A stretch of DNA of 37,622 nucleotides, taken from Psychromonas algicola (GTDB lineage: Bacteria; Pseudomonadota; Gammaproteobacteria; Enterobacterales; Psychromonadaceae). Each line of letters opens with the position of its first letter. The stretch's first letter is position 1. The notes beneath the pieces were generated by a model that had not been told where the DNA came from, ran no database searches, and was given only the letters and a program-made list of their open reading frames with translations. Location: the NCBI RefSeq assembly GCF_004378355.1, contig NZ_SNUB01000034.1, positions 1-37,622 of the forward strand, in the 5' to 3' direction. Below, in pieces: positions 14,000 to 23,004 of this stretch. Position numbers and translations under genes: made by a program.

Positions 14000-16900
14000 C
14001 TACTTATTTTTTTCTAATAATGCTTCTGCGTCTTCTTCAGAACAAGGTTTATGAAAATAATAACCTTGTATTTCATGGCAACCCAATTTTTTAATAAATT
14101 CATATTGCTCTTCCGTTTCGACCCCTTCTGCGATGATGTTTAAATCTAAACTACTCGCAATTAAAACAATCCCTTCAATAATGGCTTTATGTTTAGGATT
14201 ATCCACTGCATCTTTAACGAAAGAACGGTCAATTTTTATTGTATCAATAGGGTATAAACTGATGCAGTTAAGCGAAGAATAACCTGTTCCAAAATCATCA
14301 AGAGCAATACTTACACCGTATTCTTTAAAACCTTGTAAAATTTTAAGTGCAGTGTGTTCATTTTCAATTAAGGTATTTTCGGTTATTTCCAACTGGATAT
14401 CTTTAGGTGCAATGTTATAACGCTCAATAATTTCAATATAAACATCAAGTACAGAATCATTACGCAATTGTAATGCGGATAAATTAATAGATAAACGGGC
14501 GCTAGCTAAGCCTTTATCTCGCCAAATAGCATGTCGAGAACAGGCTTCTTCAAAGACCCATTCATCAATTTGACCAATCAAGCCTAATTCTTCAGCGAGT
14601 GGAATAAAGTGATTGGGTGAGACAAGTCCTTTGGTTTTATTAATGATTCGAACAAGCGCTTCAAAACCTACAATTTTACCCGTTTGCGCAGACACCTGAG
14701 GTTGATAATGCAAAACAAAGCCTTCAGTCGCTAATGCTTCTCGTAAAACATCTTCACACTTATTGCGTAATGCGTTTTTCTCTTCTAATGATTTATCATA
14801 AAAAGCATAGCCATTACGACCTTGAGATTTAGCTTGGTACATAGCGTTATCCCCTTTGGTTAATAAAGATTGTGCATCTTCACCATCGGAAGGATATAAA
14901 CTAATACCTAAACTCAAGGCACTATAAACGGGTTTATCGTGAATAATAATAGGCTGTTTGATGTTAGTGAAAATTCGTTCCACTACCATTTCGACTTCAT
15001 ATCTGTGCTCAATATCAGGCAAAATAATAATAAACTCATCACCACCAAGTCGAGCGACCATATCGTTGGAGCGGATAGATTGATTTAAACGCCCTGCTAA
15101 TTTAATTAATAATAAATCGCCAGCCCCATGCCCCATAGAGTCATTAATGTTTTTAAAATGATCTAAATCGATAAACATTAATGCAAATTTTGATTTGTTT
15201 TTTTCCGAGGCGGCAATGGTTTCTGTTAGTTTATCTTGAAAAGCTGTTCTATTAGCTAAGCCTGTTAAGGTATCTGAATAAGCTAAGTTTTTAATTTTAT
15301 TTTCTTGTTTTCTTTGCTCAGTAATATCTTCAAACACGCCTCGGTAACCACAGAATACACCATCATTGACAATGGGTTTTGCAGAGACTAATAAGCAAAT
15401 AATGCTGCCATCATAATGACGACACCAACATTCCACATCAATTAAATTTTCATGCGTTAAGATATTATCTAAACACCCATCATTAATATTAAACTCATTG
15501 AGTTTTTTACCTACTAAATACGATGGTGAATAACCAATAATGTAATTTGCAGAATCAGAACAGTAAGTAAATTGATTATTTACGTCAGTTTCCCATAACC
15601 AATTTGAGGTGCTATGGGCAATATCACTAAACCGTTTTTCAGCATTAGTTAAGTCTTGAATTAAGGTTTCATTTTTTAATGCTGAACTTATAATCGCACG
15701 CAAACTTTCAAAGGCAGTACCTTTACGATTACTTAAATTGATCACCATAAATCCAAAAGGCATTTTCCTGAAAGATAATGGAAAAACCATCAAGGTAAAA
15801 CGTTTTTGGTAAGGCTCAATAGCGTCTGGCAATAATTTATTAGCGACAAAGTTTTTATTTTCTATTTCAAATGTTTCATTATGACGCACTGAAACAATGT
15901 TATTAGCAACGACACTCTCTGCATTAATATCTTGGAAAATAGAAATATATAAATCTGAAAGTTGTAGCACGTCAACGGTATATTTTTTAATACCTGCTAA
16001 ATCAAAAGTTGAATTTAGGTTGTTAACAACGGTTCTAAAATAATTTAAATAATATTCGCTTTCAAAACGTTGAAACTTAATAGCGACTTGTTCCATATCG
16101 TTTTTTAATTCAATCAAACGCGTCATTAATGCAATTAAAGGGGCTTTGTCATTATCAATTTCTAAATAACGCAATGTACTTAATTTAAGTTTTGAAGTTA
16201 ATGCTAACCACAACATAATATCTTCTGACTTGAGGCTTTCTTCTAACCTTAATTGTAAGTTAGTTAAAAATAATTCGAATTCTTTTGTGTAAATCGCTTC
16301 TTGGTATTCAGTTAATAACGCTGCCACTTCGGTTCTGATAATCCCACCTTTGTAGCGCTTAACAAGGTTGCCAATATAGGATTCTGTTTCTTTAAAAATT
16401 AGATCGTCATCTTGATTTAATGCTACTTCCACTTCTTTTTTTAAAGTTTTATCCGTTTTGTGGTAAAGCGCAGAATCACAACCACAGGACTTTCTTACCA
16501 TTAATGTAGTGGGAATATAAATATCTTCGCTAGGCGGCTTACCTTCTAATTGTTCAATTAACTCAAGAGCAGCAGCTCTTCCTAATGCAAATAAAGGTTC
16601 ATGAATACTGGTTAAAGCAGGACTAGCAAAAGCGCCTTCTAGTGTATCCATCGAGCCAATCACTGCAATATCCTCTGGAACACGTAAGCCAGACTCTCTT
16701 AGTAAATCAATAAAACCAATGGCTTGATTGTCATTTATAGCAATCGCGGCATCGAAAGGTTTAGTATTTTTTTCAAGAAACTCTTTATTTATTTTTTCTG
16801 TGGTTGACCCATTCAGATGCCCATAAATAACAAGATCTGGATCAAAAGGTAAATCGTATTTCAGCAGTAATTTTTTATAGATTTCCATGCGCTTATCCGA

Positions 16901-17374
16901 AGACGCATGGTTTTTAGGGCCTCTTAAAAAAACAATATTTCGACGCCCATGAACATGATATAAATGTTCAAATAGTTCGCTAAATCCGGTTTCATAATCC
17001 GTCAATATATTAGTGCAACTATCAATATGACTACCGATATTGATGGTAGGCACACTTGAAAATTGACCGATAAACTCTTGCGTCGCTTGTTCATCTAATA
17101 AATGAGTATGGGCGCTAAAGGGACTAATAACACCGGAGATTAAATCCATATCAACAAGATTGAATACGTCTTCACGCGCTAAGGTAAGAGGATCTGAAGA
17201 ATTAAGTACACCACCACAAAAACCAATGACGTTGTACCCTTTTTTTTCTGCGACATGATTAACACCAAGCATGATGCCTTCTTGGTAGGAAGAGGTCATT
17301 GAGCCAACTAGCACTGCAATAGTAGGTAGACCATTTTTTAAGGCATGTTGTTCACTTACGGAACTCGCAGGCAT
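14000..17374 (-). CDS. LacI-type sensor / PAS / GGDEF / EAL protein (c-di-GMP)
   Basis: A 1124-residue cytoplasmic signalling protein, with no signal peptide or membrane helix. Residues about 15-300 are a LacI/GalR-type periplasmic-binding fold without the HTH: TIAVLVGSMTSSYQEGI, then RRNIVFLRGPKNH, AAIAINDNQAIGFID, VPEDIAVIGSMD, TSIHEPLFALGRAA and the CGCD end typical of sugar-binding LacI sensors. A helical/GAF-like region and a PAS domain (about 590-700) follow. The GGDEF site (777-781) is intact, with an RSND inhibition site at 768-771. The EAL domain keeps EAL (905-907), QLEITENTLIEN, ALDDFGTGYSSLN, KIDRSFV and GVETEEQ. Both cyclase and phosphodiesterase could be active, with a sugar-like ligand as input. 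AAGGAG precedes the ATG. Confidence 0.93.
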   Translation of the reverse strand: MPASSVSEQHALKNGLPTIAVLVGSMTSSYQEGIMLGVNHVAEKKGYNVIGFCGGVLNSSDPLTLAREDVFNLVDMDLISGVISPFSAHTHLLDEQATQEFIGQFSSVPTINIGSHIDSCTNILTDYETGFSELFEHLYHVHGRRNIVFLRGPKNHASSDKRMEIYKKLLLKYDLPFDPDLVIYGHLNGSTTEKINKEFLEKNTKPFDAAIAINDNQAIGFIDLLRESGLRVPEDIAVIGSMDTLEGAFASPALTSIHEPLFALGRAAALELIEQLEGKPPSEDIYIPTTLMVRKSCGCDSALYHKTDKTLKKEVEVALNQDDDLIFKETESYIGNLVKRYKGGIIRTEVAALLTEYQEAIYTKEFELFLTNLQLRLEESLKSEDIMLWLALTSKLKLSTLRYLEIDNDKAPLIALMTRLIELKNDMEQVAIKFQRFESEYYLNYFRTVVNNLNSTFDLAGIKKYTVDVLQLSDLYISIFQDINAESVVANNIVSVRHNETFEIENKNFVANKLLPDAIEPYQKRFTLMVFPLSFRKMPFGFMVINLSNRKGTAFESLRAIISSALKNETLIQDLTNAEKRFSDIAHSTSNWLWETDVNNQFTYCSDSANYIIGYSPSYLVGKKLNEFNINDGCLDNILTHENLIDVECWCRHYDGSIICLLVSAKPIVNDGVFCGYRGVFEDITEQRKQENKIKNLAYSDTLTGLANRTAFQDKLTETIAASEKNKSKFALMFIDLDHFKNINDSMGHGAGDLLLIKLAGRLNQSIRSNDMVARLGGDEFIIILPDIEHRYEVEMVVERIFTNIKQPIIIHDKPVYSALSLGISLYPSDGEDAQSLLTKGDNAMYQAKSQGRNGYAFYDKSLEEKNALRNKCEDVLREALATEGFVLHYQPQVSAQTGKIVGFEALVRIINKTKGLVSPNHFIPLAEELGLIGQIDEWVFEEACSRHAIWRDKGLASARLSINLSALQLRNDSVLDVYIEIIERYNIAPKDIQLEITENTLIENEHTALKILQGFKEYGVSIALDDFGTGYSSLNCISLYPIDTIKIDRSFVKDAVDNPKHKAIIEGIVLIASSLDLNIIAEGVETEEQYEFIKKLGCHEIQGYYFHKPCSEEDAEALLEKNK

Positions 17375-17748
17375 TTGAGCAATTCTCCTTTATATTAAGC
17401 TATTTACAGCACATCAAGATTAACTTTTATTTACAAAAATAACAGTCAATATGAAAAAGGATGTGAGCAATATCCCTATTTAAAATAATAACTTAAAGCA
17501 TCTAAAATAGTTATTCATAAAAATAAGTATTTCATCCCTGTTGCTTAAAGATAAAAATAACATAATGATTATAGCAACGATTCTAAGACTTACTCGATTT
17601 CTATAAAATACAAAGGTGACCTGTGTTAAATAAACTTAATTATTCTCTTTTTTTATCGTTAAATTGGCAACACTTTACTAACTTAACATTGTTTCAAAAT
17701 TTAAAAGTGATGCAAAAAATAAGCACCACCTTTAATTTCACTTAACAC
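17375..17748. other. 374-bp AT-rich intergenic region
   Basis: It lies between the DASS transporter 3' end and the GGDEF-EAL start, both on the minus strand. I see no open frame with a ribosome-binding site, no RNA gene and no strong terminator in it. It must contain the promoter of the GGDEF-EAL gene. Confidence 0.5.
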
Positions 17749-19149
17749 TTATTTTATCCACCCCAATGTGGCCCACCATAAATAATCTAATGGCATCAAG
17801 AATAAAATAGTGACAATAGCCAAGGGTAAAGTCACTTTTAATAAACTAGCTAATGATTCCCTTGAAAGTTGCATTGCGATGATTAAAGGTGCCACCTGAT
17901 AAGGAAAAAGAATAGTAGAAAATCCTATTACCTGTGTCATCAATACCGTTGTAACAGAAAAACCTGTTAATTGTGCAAAATCAGCAGCCATAGGTGAAAG
18001 TACAGTTGGCACGCCAGGTACAGTAGTCACTAAACCAGTTAAGGTTGAAATAAGTGAAAGCGACATAAAACTTAAAAATGTATTTTCAGTTGATGTGGGT
18101 AATAAATAACTAAAGGCTTGTCCCATAGACTCGCCTACACCGGAGGCATTCACTAAAGCACCTAAACCTAATGCAGCGGCAACAAAAATAACCGTTCCAA
18201 AATCAACAATACTGTTAAAGGATTTAGTCTCAACCACGCCCCATTTAGGTAATAACAAAATGATAGCCGTTGTTAACCCAACCCAAGCGGCGTTCACACC
18301 ATGAATTGAATCTGTTATCCAAAATAATAATGTAATGCCTAGAAGCCAAGCGACTTTGTTTTGTTTTTTCTGATCGGCATTCGCTTCAGGAGCAGATTTT
18401 ACTTTTTTCATATCCCATTCATTTACCACTTTGTCAGGAAAAATAACCAACACCAAGATAACAAGTAACAATGATTTAAGAATGCCTAAAACAGGATAAT
18501 GCAACAATACATAATCGATGTAGCTAAAATGAATACCAAATAAAGTTTCACTAGCTCCGGTCAAAATCATATTAGGAATGTTTGCAGGGAGGATCGCAAA
18601 ACTAGGGATATTACAAGCCAGTGCGAGTGCAACTGCGATTCCACGTCGCCCATTACTGCCTTGAACAAATCCAACTTTTTCAGCTAGTGCCATGCCAATT
18701 GGAATTAACACAATCGCCCTTCCTACGGAAGACGGCATAATAAAACCAAGTAACATAGCCGTTGCCACCAAGCCAAAAATCAAGCGCGAGTAACTAAATA
18801 CCAAATAAGGCGCTATCACCGCTGCTAATCTTTTATCTAATCCAGTGGACGCAATGGCAGATCCAATCACAAACCCTGCAATAATCAACCATACGGCAGA
18901 TGATGCAAACCCCGAGAGTAAAATACTATTATCAGCCAAATGAAAAATAGCCGACAACGCAAAAAAAATAAGCCCAGCTAAAAATGGCGGAATAATTGAA
19001 GTGCTCCAGCACGCTAAAGTCACTAAGATGATCGCAGCACTATAGGAAAAAGAAGCTGGGTGGCTACTAACGGGAAACAAAACAAGCAAAGATGCTGCGA
19101 CTAATACACTAAATAAAATAATGTTTTTAAAACTAAATTTAACTTTCAT
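17749..19149 (-). CDS. DASS/SLC13-type anion:Na+ symporter
   Basis: A 466-residue inner-membrane transporter with about 11-12 hydrophobic segments. It resembles the divalent anion:sodium symporter family: WSTSIIPPFLAGLIFF, SAVWLIIAGFVIGSAI with TGL, FIMPSSVGRAIVLIPIGMAL (an S-S-V variation of the SNT-type substrate loop), NIPSFAILPANIPNMILTGA and, in the second half, TGLVTTVPGVPTVLSPMAA. Likely substrates are dicarboxylates or sulfate-like anions. It is encoded alone and divergent from an AraC regulator that probably controls it. The unusual SSVGR and VPGVPT substrate loops argue against a standard sulfate transporter, so the substrate is left open. Confidence 0.88.
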   Translation of the reverse strand: MKVKFSFKNIILFSVLVAASLLVLFPVSSHPASFSYSAAIILVTLACWSTSIIPPFLAGLIFFALSAIFHLADNSILLSGFASSAVWLIIAGFVIGSAIASTGLDKRLAAVIAPYLVFSYSRLIFGLVATAMLLGFIMPSSVGRAIVLIPIGMALAEKVGFVQGSNGRRGIAVALALACNIPSFAILPANIPNMILTGASETLFGIHFSYIDYVLLHYPVLGILKSLLLVILVLVIFPDKVVNEWDMKKVKSAPEANADQKKQNKVAWLLGITLLFWITDSIHGVNAAWVGLTTAIILLLPKWGVVETKSFNSIVDFGTVIFVAAALGLGALVNASGVGESMGQAFSYLLPTSTENTFLSFMSLSLISTLTGLVTTVPGVPTVLSPMAADFAQLTGFSVTTVLMTQVIGFSTILFPYQVAPLIIAMQLSRESLASLLKVTLPLAIVTILFLMPLDYLWWATLGWIK

Positions 19150-19203
19150 TAATAATTTTCCTTACCAAAGAGCAGGCCCGATAGAAGTTATATAAATATA
19201 AGT

Positions 19204-19219
19204 CTGTTGCGAACAACAG
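19204..19219. promoter_or_regulatory. Palindrome CTGTTG-CGAA-CAACAG
   Basis: A perfect 6-bp inverted repeat with a 4-nt centre in the divergent region between the DASS and AraC genes. It is a candidate regulator site. Confidence 0.45.
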
Positions 19220-19225
19220 CGAGAA

Positions 19226-19240
19226 GGTTATATGATAACC
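19226..19240. promoter_or_regulatory. Palindrome GGTTAT-ATG-ATAACC
   Basis: A second perfect inverted repeat, 6 bp after the first, about two helical turns centre to centre. It lies 29 bp before the AraC-type start codon. Confidence 0.45.
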
Positions 19241-19269
19241 GACCTTGAATGGCGCTTTAAGTGACAAAT

Positions 19270-20082
19270 ATGACAACACACACTCATAAAACGACAAACT
19301 TAACACCTAACTTACAACCAAGTGATAATGCATTTATTAATGATCACACTCGCCCCGTTTTAACAAATAATAGAAGTATGCAAGCGGAAACCGGTGTTGT
19401 TGCTCATTCTCATGCGCGAGGCCAATTATTATGGGCGGAAACGGGTGTGTTAAGTATTACTAGCGACAACACCATTTGGGTGCTTCCTCCCACACATGCG
19501 GTTTGGATACCAAGTTATATCCCACATCAAGTCAATAGTGAAACACAAGCACAATTACGCAATCTATATATCGATCCCGCTTATCCAATTAGGCAAAACG
19601 AAAAATCAATCGTTATGCTAACAATGAGCCATCTGTTACGCGAGGTGATCCTAAAACTAACCGACACTAAAGTATCATTAACGGATCAACAAATAAAAAA
19701 CTTGGGCTTAGTCGCTATTGATGAATTAGAAGTGCTTAAACCTTTTAATAACAATATCCATTCAGGAAAGGATTTGCGCTTACAGCGATTGATTAACTAT
19801 ATAGTGCAACACCCAAATCAACAGCTTTCATTACCAGATTTATCAAAAATAGCTGGTGCAAGTGCACGTACAATAGAACGTTTATTTAAGTCAGAAACAG
19901 GCATGACTTTTCGCCAATGGCGTAGTCGTTTTAAATTAATGAATTCACTTGCACTAATTACACAGGGGAAAACCTCTACGTTTATTGCACATGAATTAGG
20001 TTACAAAAGTGTGAGTAGTTTTATTACCACTTTCAAAGCCCAATTTGGCTGCACACCTCAAGAATATGCAACAAAAGAATAA
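19270..20082 (+). CDS. AraC-family transcriptional regulator
   Basis: A 270-residue regulator. The N-terminal part is a cupin-like sensor domain: HSHARGQLLWAETGVLSI followed by WVLPPTHAVWIPSYIPHQV, the typical ligand/metal-binding type of the YdcN/RmlC-AraC group. The C-terminal part has the two HTH motifs (LSLPDLSKIAGASARTIERL and HELGYKSVSSFITTFKAQFG-type) ending in C-T-P-Q-E-Y. The start is the ATG at 19270; an in-frame GTG 9 bp upstream is possible, and neither has a clear ribosome-binding site. It is divergent from the DASS transporter with two palindromes between, which suggests a local regulator-transporter pair. Confidence 0.93.
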   Translation: MTTHTHKTTNLTPNLQPSDNAFINDHTRPVLTNNRSMQAETGVVAHSHARGQLLWAETGVLSITSDNTIWVLPPTHAVWIPSYIPHQVNSETQAQLRNLYIDPAYPIRQNEKSIVMLTMSHLLREVILKLTDTKVSLTDQQIKNLGLVAIDELEVLKPFNNNIHSGKDLRLQRLINYIVQHPNQQLSLPDLSKIAGASARTIERLFKSETGMTFRQWRSRFKLMNSLALITQGKTSTFIAHELGYKSVSSFITTFKAQFGCTPQEYATKE

Positions 20083-20151
20083 ATATCAGCGGTCAATTTC
20101 AGTTAACTTTATCGCGACAAAATAGGCGATAGAAACGATAAAAAAGTTAAA

Positions 20152-20568
20152 TTAAGCTTGCCATTGTTGCTTCATTCGCTTGATGGTTTCAGCAGGTACA
20201 TCATGAATACTCGCGAACTTTCCCTTGCATACTATCACTTCAATTTTGGCATTATATTGTTTCGCTAATTGTTGATAAGCTTTCATTTCCCAATGCCGTA
20301 CAAAGGTATTAGACACCACGACATTATGCTGTTGCTGCAAATATTTTTCACATTCGTTTTCGCACCATTCATGTGCAGACTTCAATGATTCAGATTGAAA
20401 ACAATATTCGCCACTCGCATTAACAAAATACATATCCGCTTCTAAATGCACTGTTTTTTGCTGAGCTTCATGACCAGCCAAATCAGCATCAGCCACCAAC
20501 TTTCTAGCCAGTGTGCTTTTGCCACTTCCGGGTAAACCGCGGATTAATGTGAGAATTGGTTTGGACAT
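20152..20568 (-). CDS. Small P-loop kinase-like ATPase (AAA_33 type)
   Basis: A 138-residue soluble NTPase. It starts with ILTLIRGLPGSGKSTLARKL (a Walker A P-loop), then HLEADMYFVNASGEYCF, and a second-strand motif VVVSNTFVRHWEMKAY. This is the pattern of zeta-toxin/polynucleotide-kinase-like P-loop kinases related to human N4BP2 N-terminal fragments. The substrate is unknown; possibilities are RNA ends, nucleotides or sugars. It lies 18 bp downstream of pbpC on the same strand and may share its transcript. It is shorter than most kinases of this fold, so the lid is minimal. No antitoxin partner is seen, so a toxin role is unlikely. Confidence 0.85.
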   Translation of the reverse strand: MSKPILTLIRGLPGSGKSTLARKLVADADLAGHEAQQKTVHLEADMYFVNASGEYCFQSESLKSAHEWCENECEKYLQQQHNVVVSNTFVRHWEMKAYQQLAKQYNAKIEVIVCKGKFASIHDVPAETIKRMKQQWQA

Positions 20569-20586
20569 GTATTTATATACTCGCTG

Positions 20587-23004
20587 TTATTTACTAGAAA
20601 TCAAATCATCTTTAATGGCAAAGATCACTCGGCCTGTGATGCCATGTTCGTCCACTGCGACTAGTTCCATTTCACCATTTAATTGTATGGGCAATTGTAG
20701 GTGTAATGGAGCGGATTGGGTGCCGATATTGTCGCCATTTAAATACCAACTTACCTTGCCAAAAGCGCCCGTTGCATAAATATTCTTTTCAATAACTTCT
20801 GAATGTTGGCGGTAAATTTGTTGCTTGTTATCTATGCCGACTATGGTCAACACATCTTCTTGTTTTGGTATGGTTAAACATGCCTCTGAATATTTAGGAA
20901 TGCGTGCACTTCTTCTTTCTTTAAAGGGAAGCCAAGGCTCTAGTTGACGAGGCCAAACATTAACTTGTTTTAATTCACCGGTTACTTCGCCGCACTGACC
21001 TAATAATCGCAGTTGAGTGTTGGGATCTACGATAATATTTTCAAGCGCATTATGGAATGCAAAACCCGATTCTATTTGTAATGTTCTTGGAGTTACGCCA
21101 TCTTTAGTGAATGCAAATAGATGTCTATCACAACCACTTTTTACTAGATTAACAGAGCGTCCATCAGGCCAACAGATTTCTTTATCTTCCACTGTAAAAG
21201 GACGCTTCGGTTGCTGAATCTCGGATTGTGTATGCTCACTTTGCAACATATCTAAAATTGAAAACAAAGCTGGGGCTGCTGTTGTCACACCTAATGAACC
21301 TCTTAGTGGTTCTCCATTGGGTTTACCGACCCAAACACCTATTGTATATTGTTTGCTTGAGCCTATCGCCCACGCATCTCGACTAGCCCAACTGGTGCCC
21401 GTTTTCCAAGCGAGAAGTGGACGCTTTTGTTTAGAGAGTCCCCAACTAAATTGCTCTGGTGGTGTGAGTCCCGTTAAGGTTTTCCAAGTGATCCAAGCAG
21501 CAGCTTCACTCATTAAACGACGCCCTACTTGTTTACTTTTTTGAGTTTTTTCTTTTGTACTTTCAAAGTCACTAGTATCTTCAAACACTAGCGGTTTTAC
21601 CCAGCCTTGATTGGCAAAGCTACTGTGTAAACTCACTAAACTTTGTAAAGAAGTGCCAGCTCCTCCTAAAATAACTGCGGCATTAGCTTTGTTAACTGGA
21701 ATAGATAAAGGGTGTAATACATGCGCTAATTTGTTAACGAATTTTTGTTCCCCGTATGCTTCAATTAATTGCACAAAGGGGATATTTAAAGAACGCTGTA
21801 ATGCGCGCGTTGCACTCACAGGCCCATCAAATCCATGACTAAAGTTACCCGGTTTATAACGAGAATTAAGGCGAGGAACATCGGCTAATAAAGATTGCGA
21901 ATGAATGATGTTGTCATCGATGGCTAATCCAAATAATAACGGTTTTAATGTTGAGCCCGGTGAACGAATTGCTTTGACCATATCAACGTGCCCTGCGCGG
22001 CTGCTATCTAATATGGATGATGAACCAACATAGCTGATCACATGTTGCGTTTGGTTATCAACCACCAGCACCGCCATAGAAACAGCATCGCCTTGCAACC
22101 CAGCATAATCTAAAACATAACGACTAATTTGCTCTTGCAGAGCACGTTGAATATAAGTTTTGATCACCGCTTTGTGGGGGTTTTCTTGCTTTAAACGCCT
22201 TGCTAACAAAGGCGCCGCTAATGGCTGCTCAGGCTCCCACACCACAACAGGCTCTTGTTTGACTCTTAGCGCTTTTTGTTGGCTCCATTCGCCTTGACGG
22301 GCTAGTCGGTCAATCACTTTATCACGCGCTAACGTGGCGCGTTGAGGGTGACGATCAGGTCGATAATAAGATGGTGCTTGAGGTAATACGGCTAATAACG
22401 CAGCTTCTGCAGGACGTAAATCAGAAACGGGTTTACGAAGATATTGATAACTTGCTGCTTGCACACCTTCTAATGTGCCACCAAAGGGAGCGTAGTTAAT
22501 ATAAAGGCTTAATATTTCTTGTTTACTTAACTGCCACTCTAATTGGAAGGCGCGTAGAATCTGTTTTAATTTTCCTAATAAAGTGCGCTCATGAGGATGT
22601 AATAATCGAGCCACTTGCATGGTCAGCGTTGAACCACCAGAGATGATACGTTGGTTAACTAAATACTGCCATGCGGCTCTTAAAAAACTGATTGGATTAA
22701 CACCAAAGTGACGATAGAAGTAACGATCTTCATAGGCAATCAAGGCATTAAGATATTCAGGGGAAACTTCACTTAAATTAACGTGATAACGCCACACACC
22801 ATTTTTGTCTGCAAAGGCACGCAATGGATAACCTTCATCATCTAAAACAACAGTCGCAAAATCTTCCTGCTGATTGGGTAAAGCAAGCGGATAAATAATA
22901 TTCGCTAACCATAAACTACCCAATAAAAAGCCAACAAAAAACAAGCTATAGACGAGCTTTCTTATTGGCTTTGTATCACTCCACTTTAGTTTAAGGTTGA
23001 GCAT
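20587..23004 (-). CDS. pbpC: Penicillin-binding protein 1C
   Basis: An 805-residue class A PBP. An N-terminal membrane anchor (LVYSLFFVGFLLGSLWL) is followed by the glycosyltransferase domain (GT51), with the catalytic Glu in AYEDRYFYRHFG and the block SGGSTLTMQVARLL. The transpeptidase domain has SxxK in GSTLKPLLF, SxN in RSLNIPF and KTG in WKTGTSWASRDAWAIG. The C-terminal BiPBP_C domain ends the protein. PBP1C of E. coli partners with the alpha-2-macroglobulin YfhM, whose gene is directly upstream here and overlaps by 14 bp if the ATG at 23004 is the start; an in-frame GTG at 23031 is the alternative. The overlap implies coupled translation. Confidence 0.95.
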   Translation of the reverse strand: MLNLKLKWSDTKPIRKLVYSLFFVGFLLGSLWLANIIYPLALPNQQEDFATVVLDDEGYPLRAFADKNGVWRYHVNLSEVSPEYLNALIAYEDRYFYRHFGVNPISFLRAAWQYLVNQRIISGGSTLTMQVARLLHPHERTLLGKLKQILRAFQLEWQLSKQEILSLYINYAPFGGTLEGVQAASYQYLRKPVSDLRPAEAALLAVLPQAPSYYRPDRHPQRATLARDKVIDRLARQGEWSQQKALRVKQEPVVVWEPEQPLAAPLLARRLKQENPHKAVIKTYIQRALQEQISRYVLDYAGLQGDAVSMAVLVVDNQTQHVISYVGSSSILDSSRAGHVDMVKAIRSPGSTLKPLLFGLAIDDNIIHSQSLLADVPRLNSRYKPGNFSHGFDGPVSATRALQRSLNIPFVQLIEAYGEQKFVNKLAHVLHPLSIPVNKANAAVILGGAGTSLQSLVSLHSSFANQGWVKPLVFEDTSDFESTKEKTQKSKQVGRRLMSEAAAWITWKTLTGLTPPEQFSWGLSKQKRPLLAWKTGTSWASRDAWAIGSSKQYTIGVWVGKPNGEPLRGSLGVTTAAPALFSILDMLQSEHTQSEIQQPKRPFTVEDKEICWPDGRSVNLVKSGCDRHLFAFTKDGVTPRTLQIESGFAFHNALENIIVDPNTQLRLLGQCGEVTGELKQVNVWPRQLEPWLPFKERRSARIPKYSEACLTIPKQEDVLTIVGIDNKQQIYRQHSEVIEKNIYATGAFGKVSWYLNGDNIGTQSAPLHLQLPIQLNGEMELVAVDEHGITGRVIFAIKDDLISSK

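Noticed and set aside
20152-20568. Possible zeta-type toxin of a toxin-antitoxin pair
   Set aside because: The P-loop fold fits, but there is no small antitoxin gene beside it; it sits behind pbpC and is only 138 residues.
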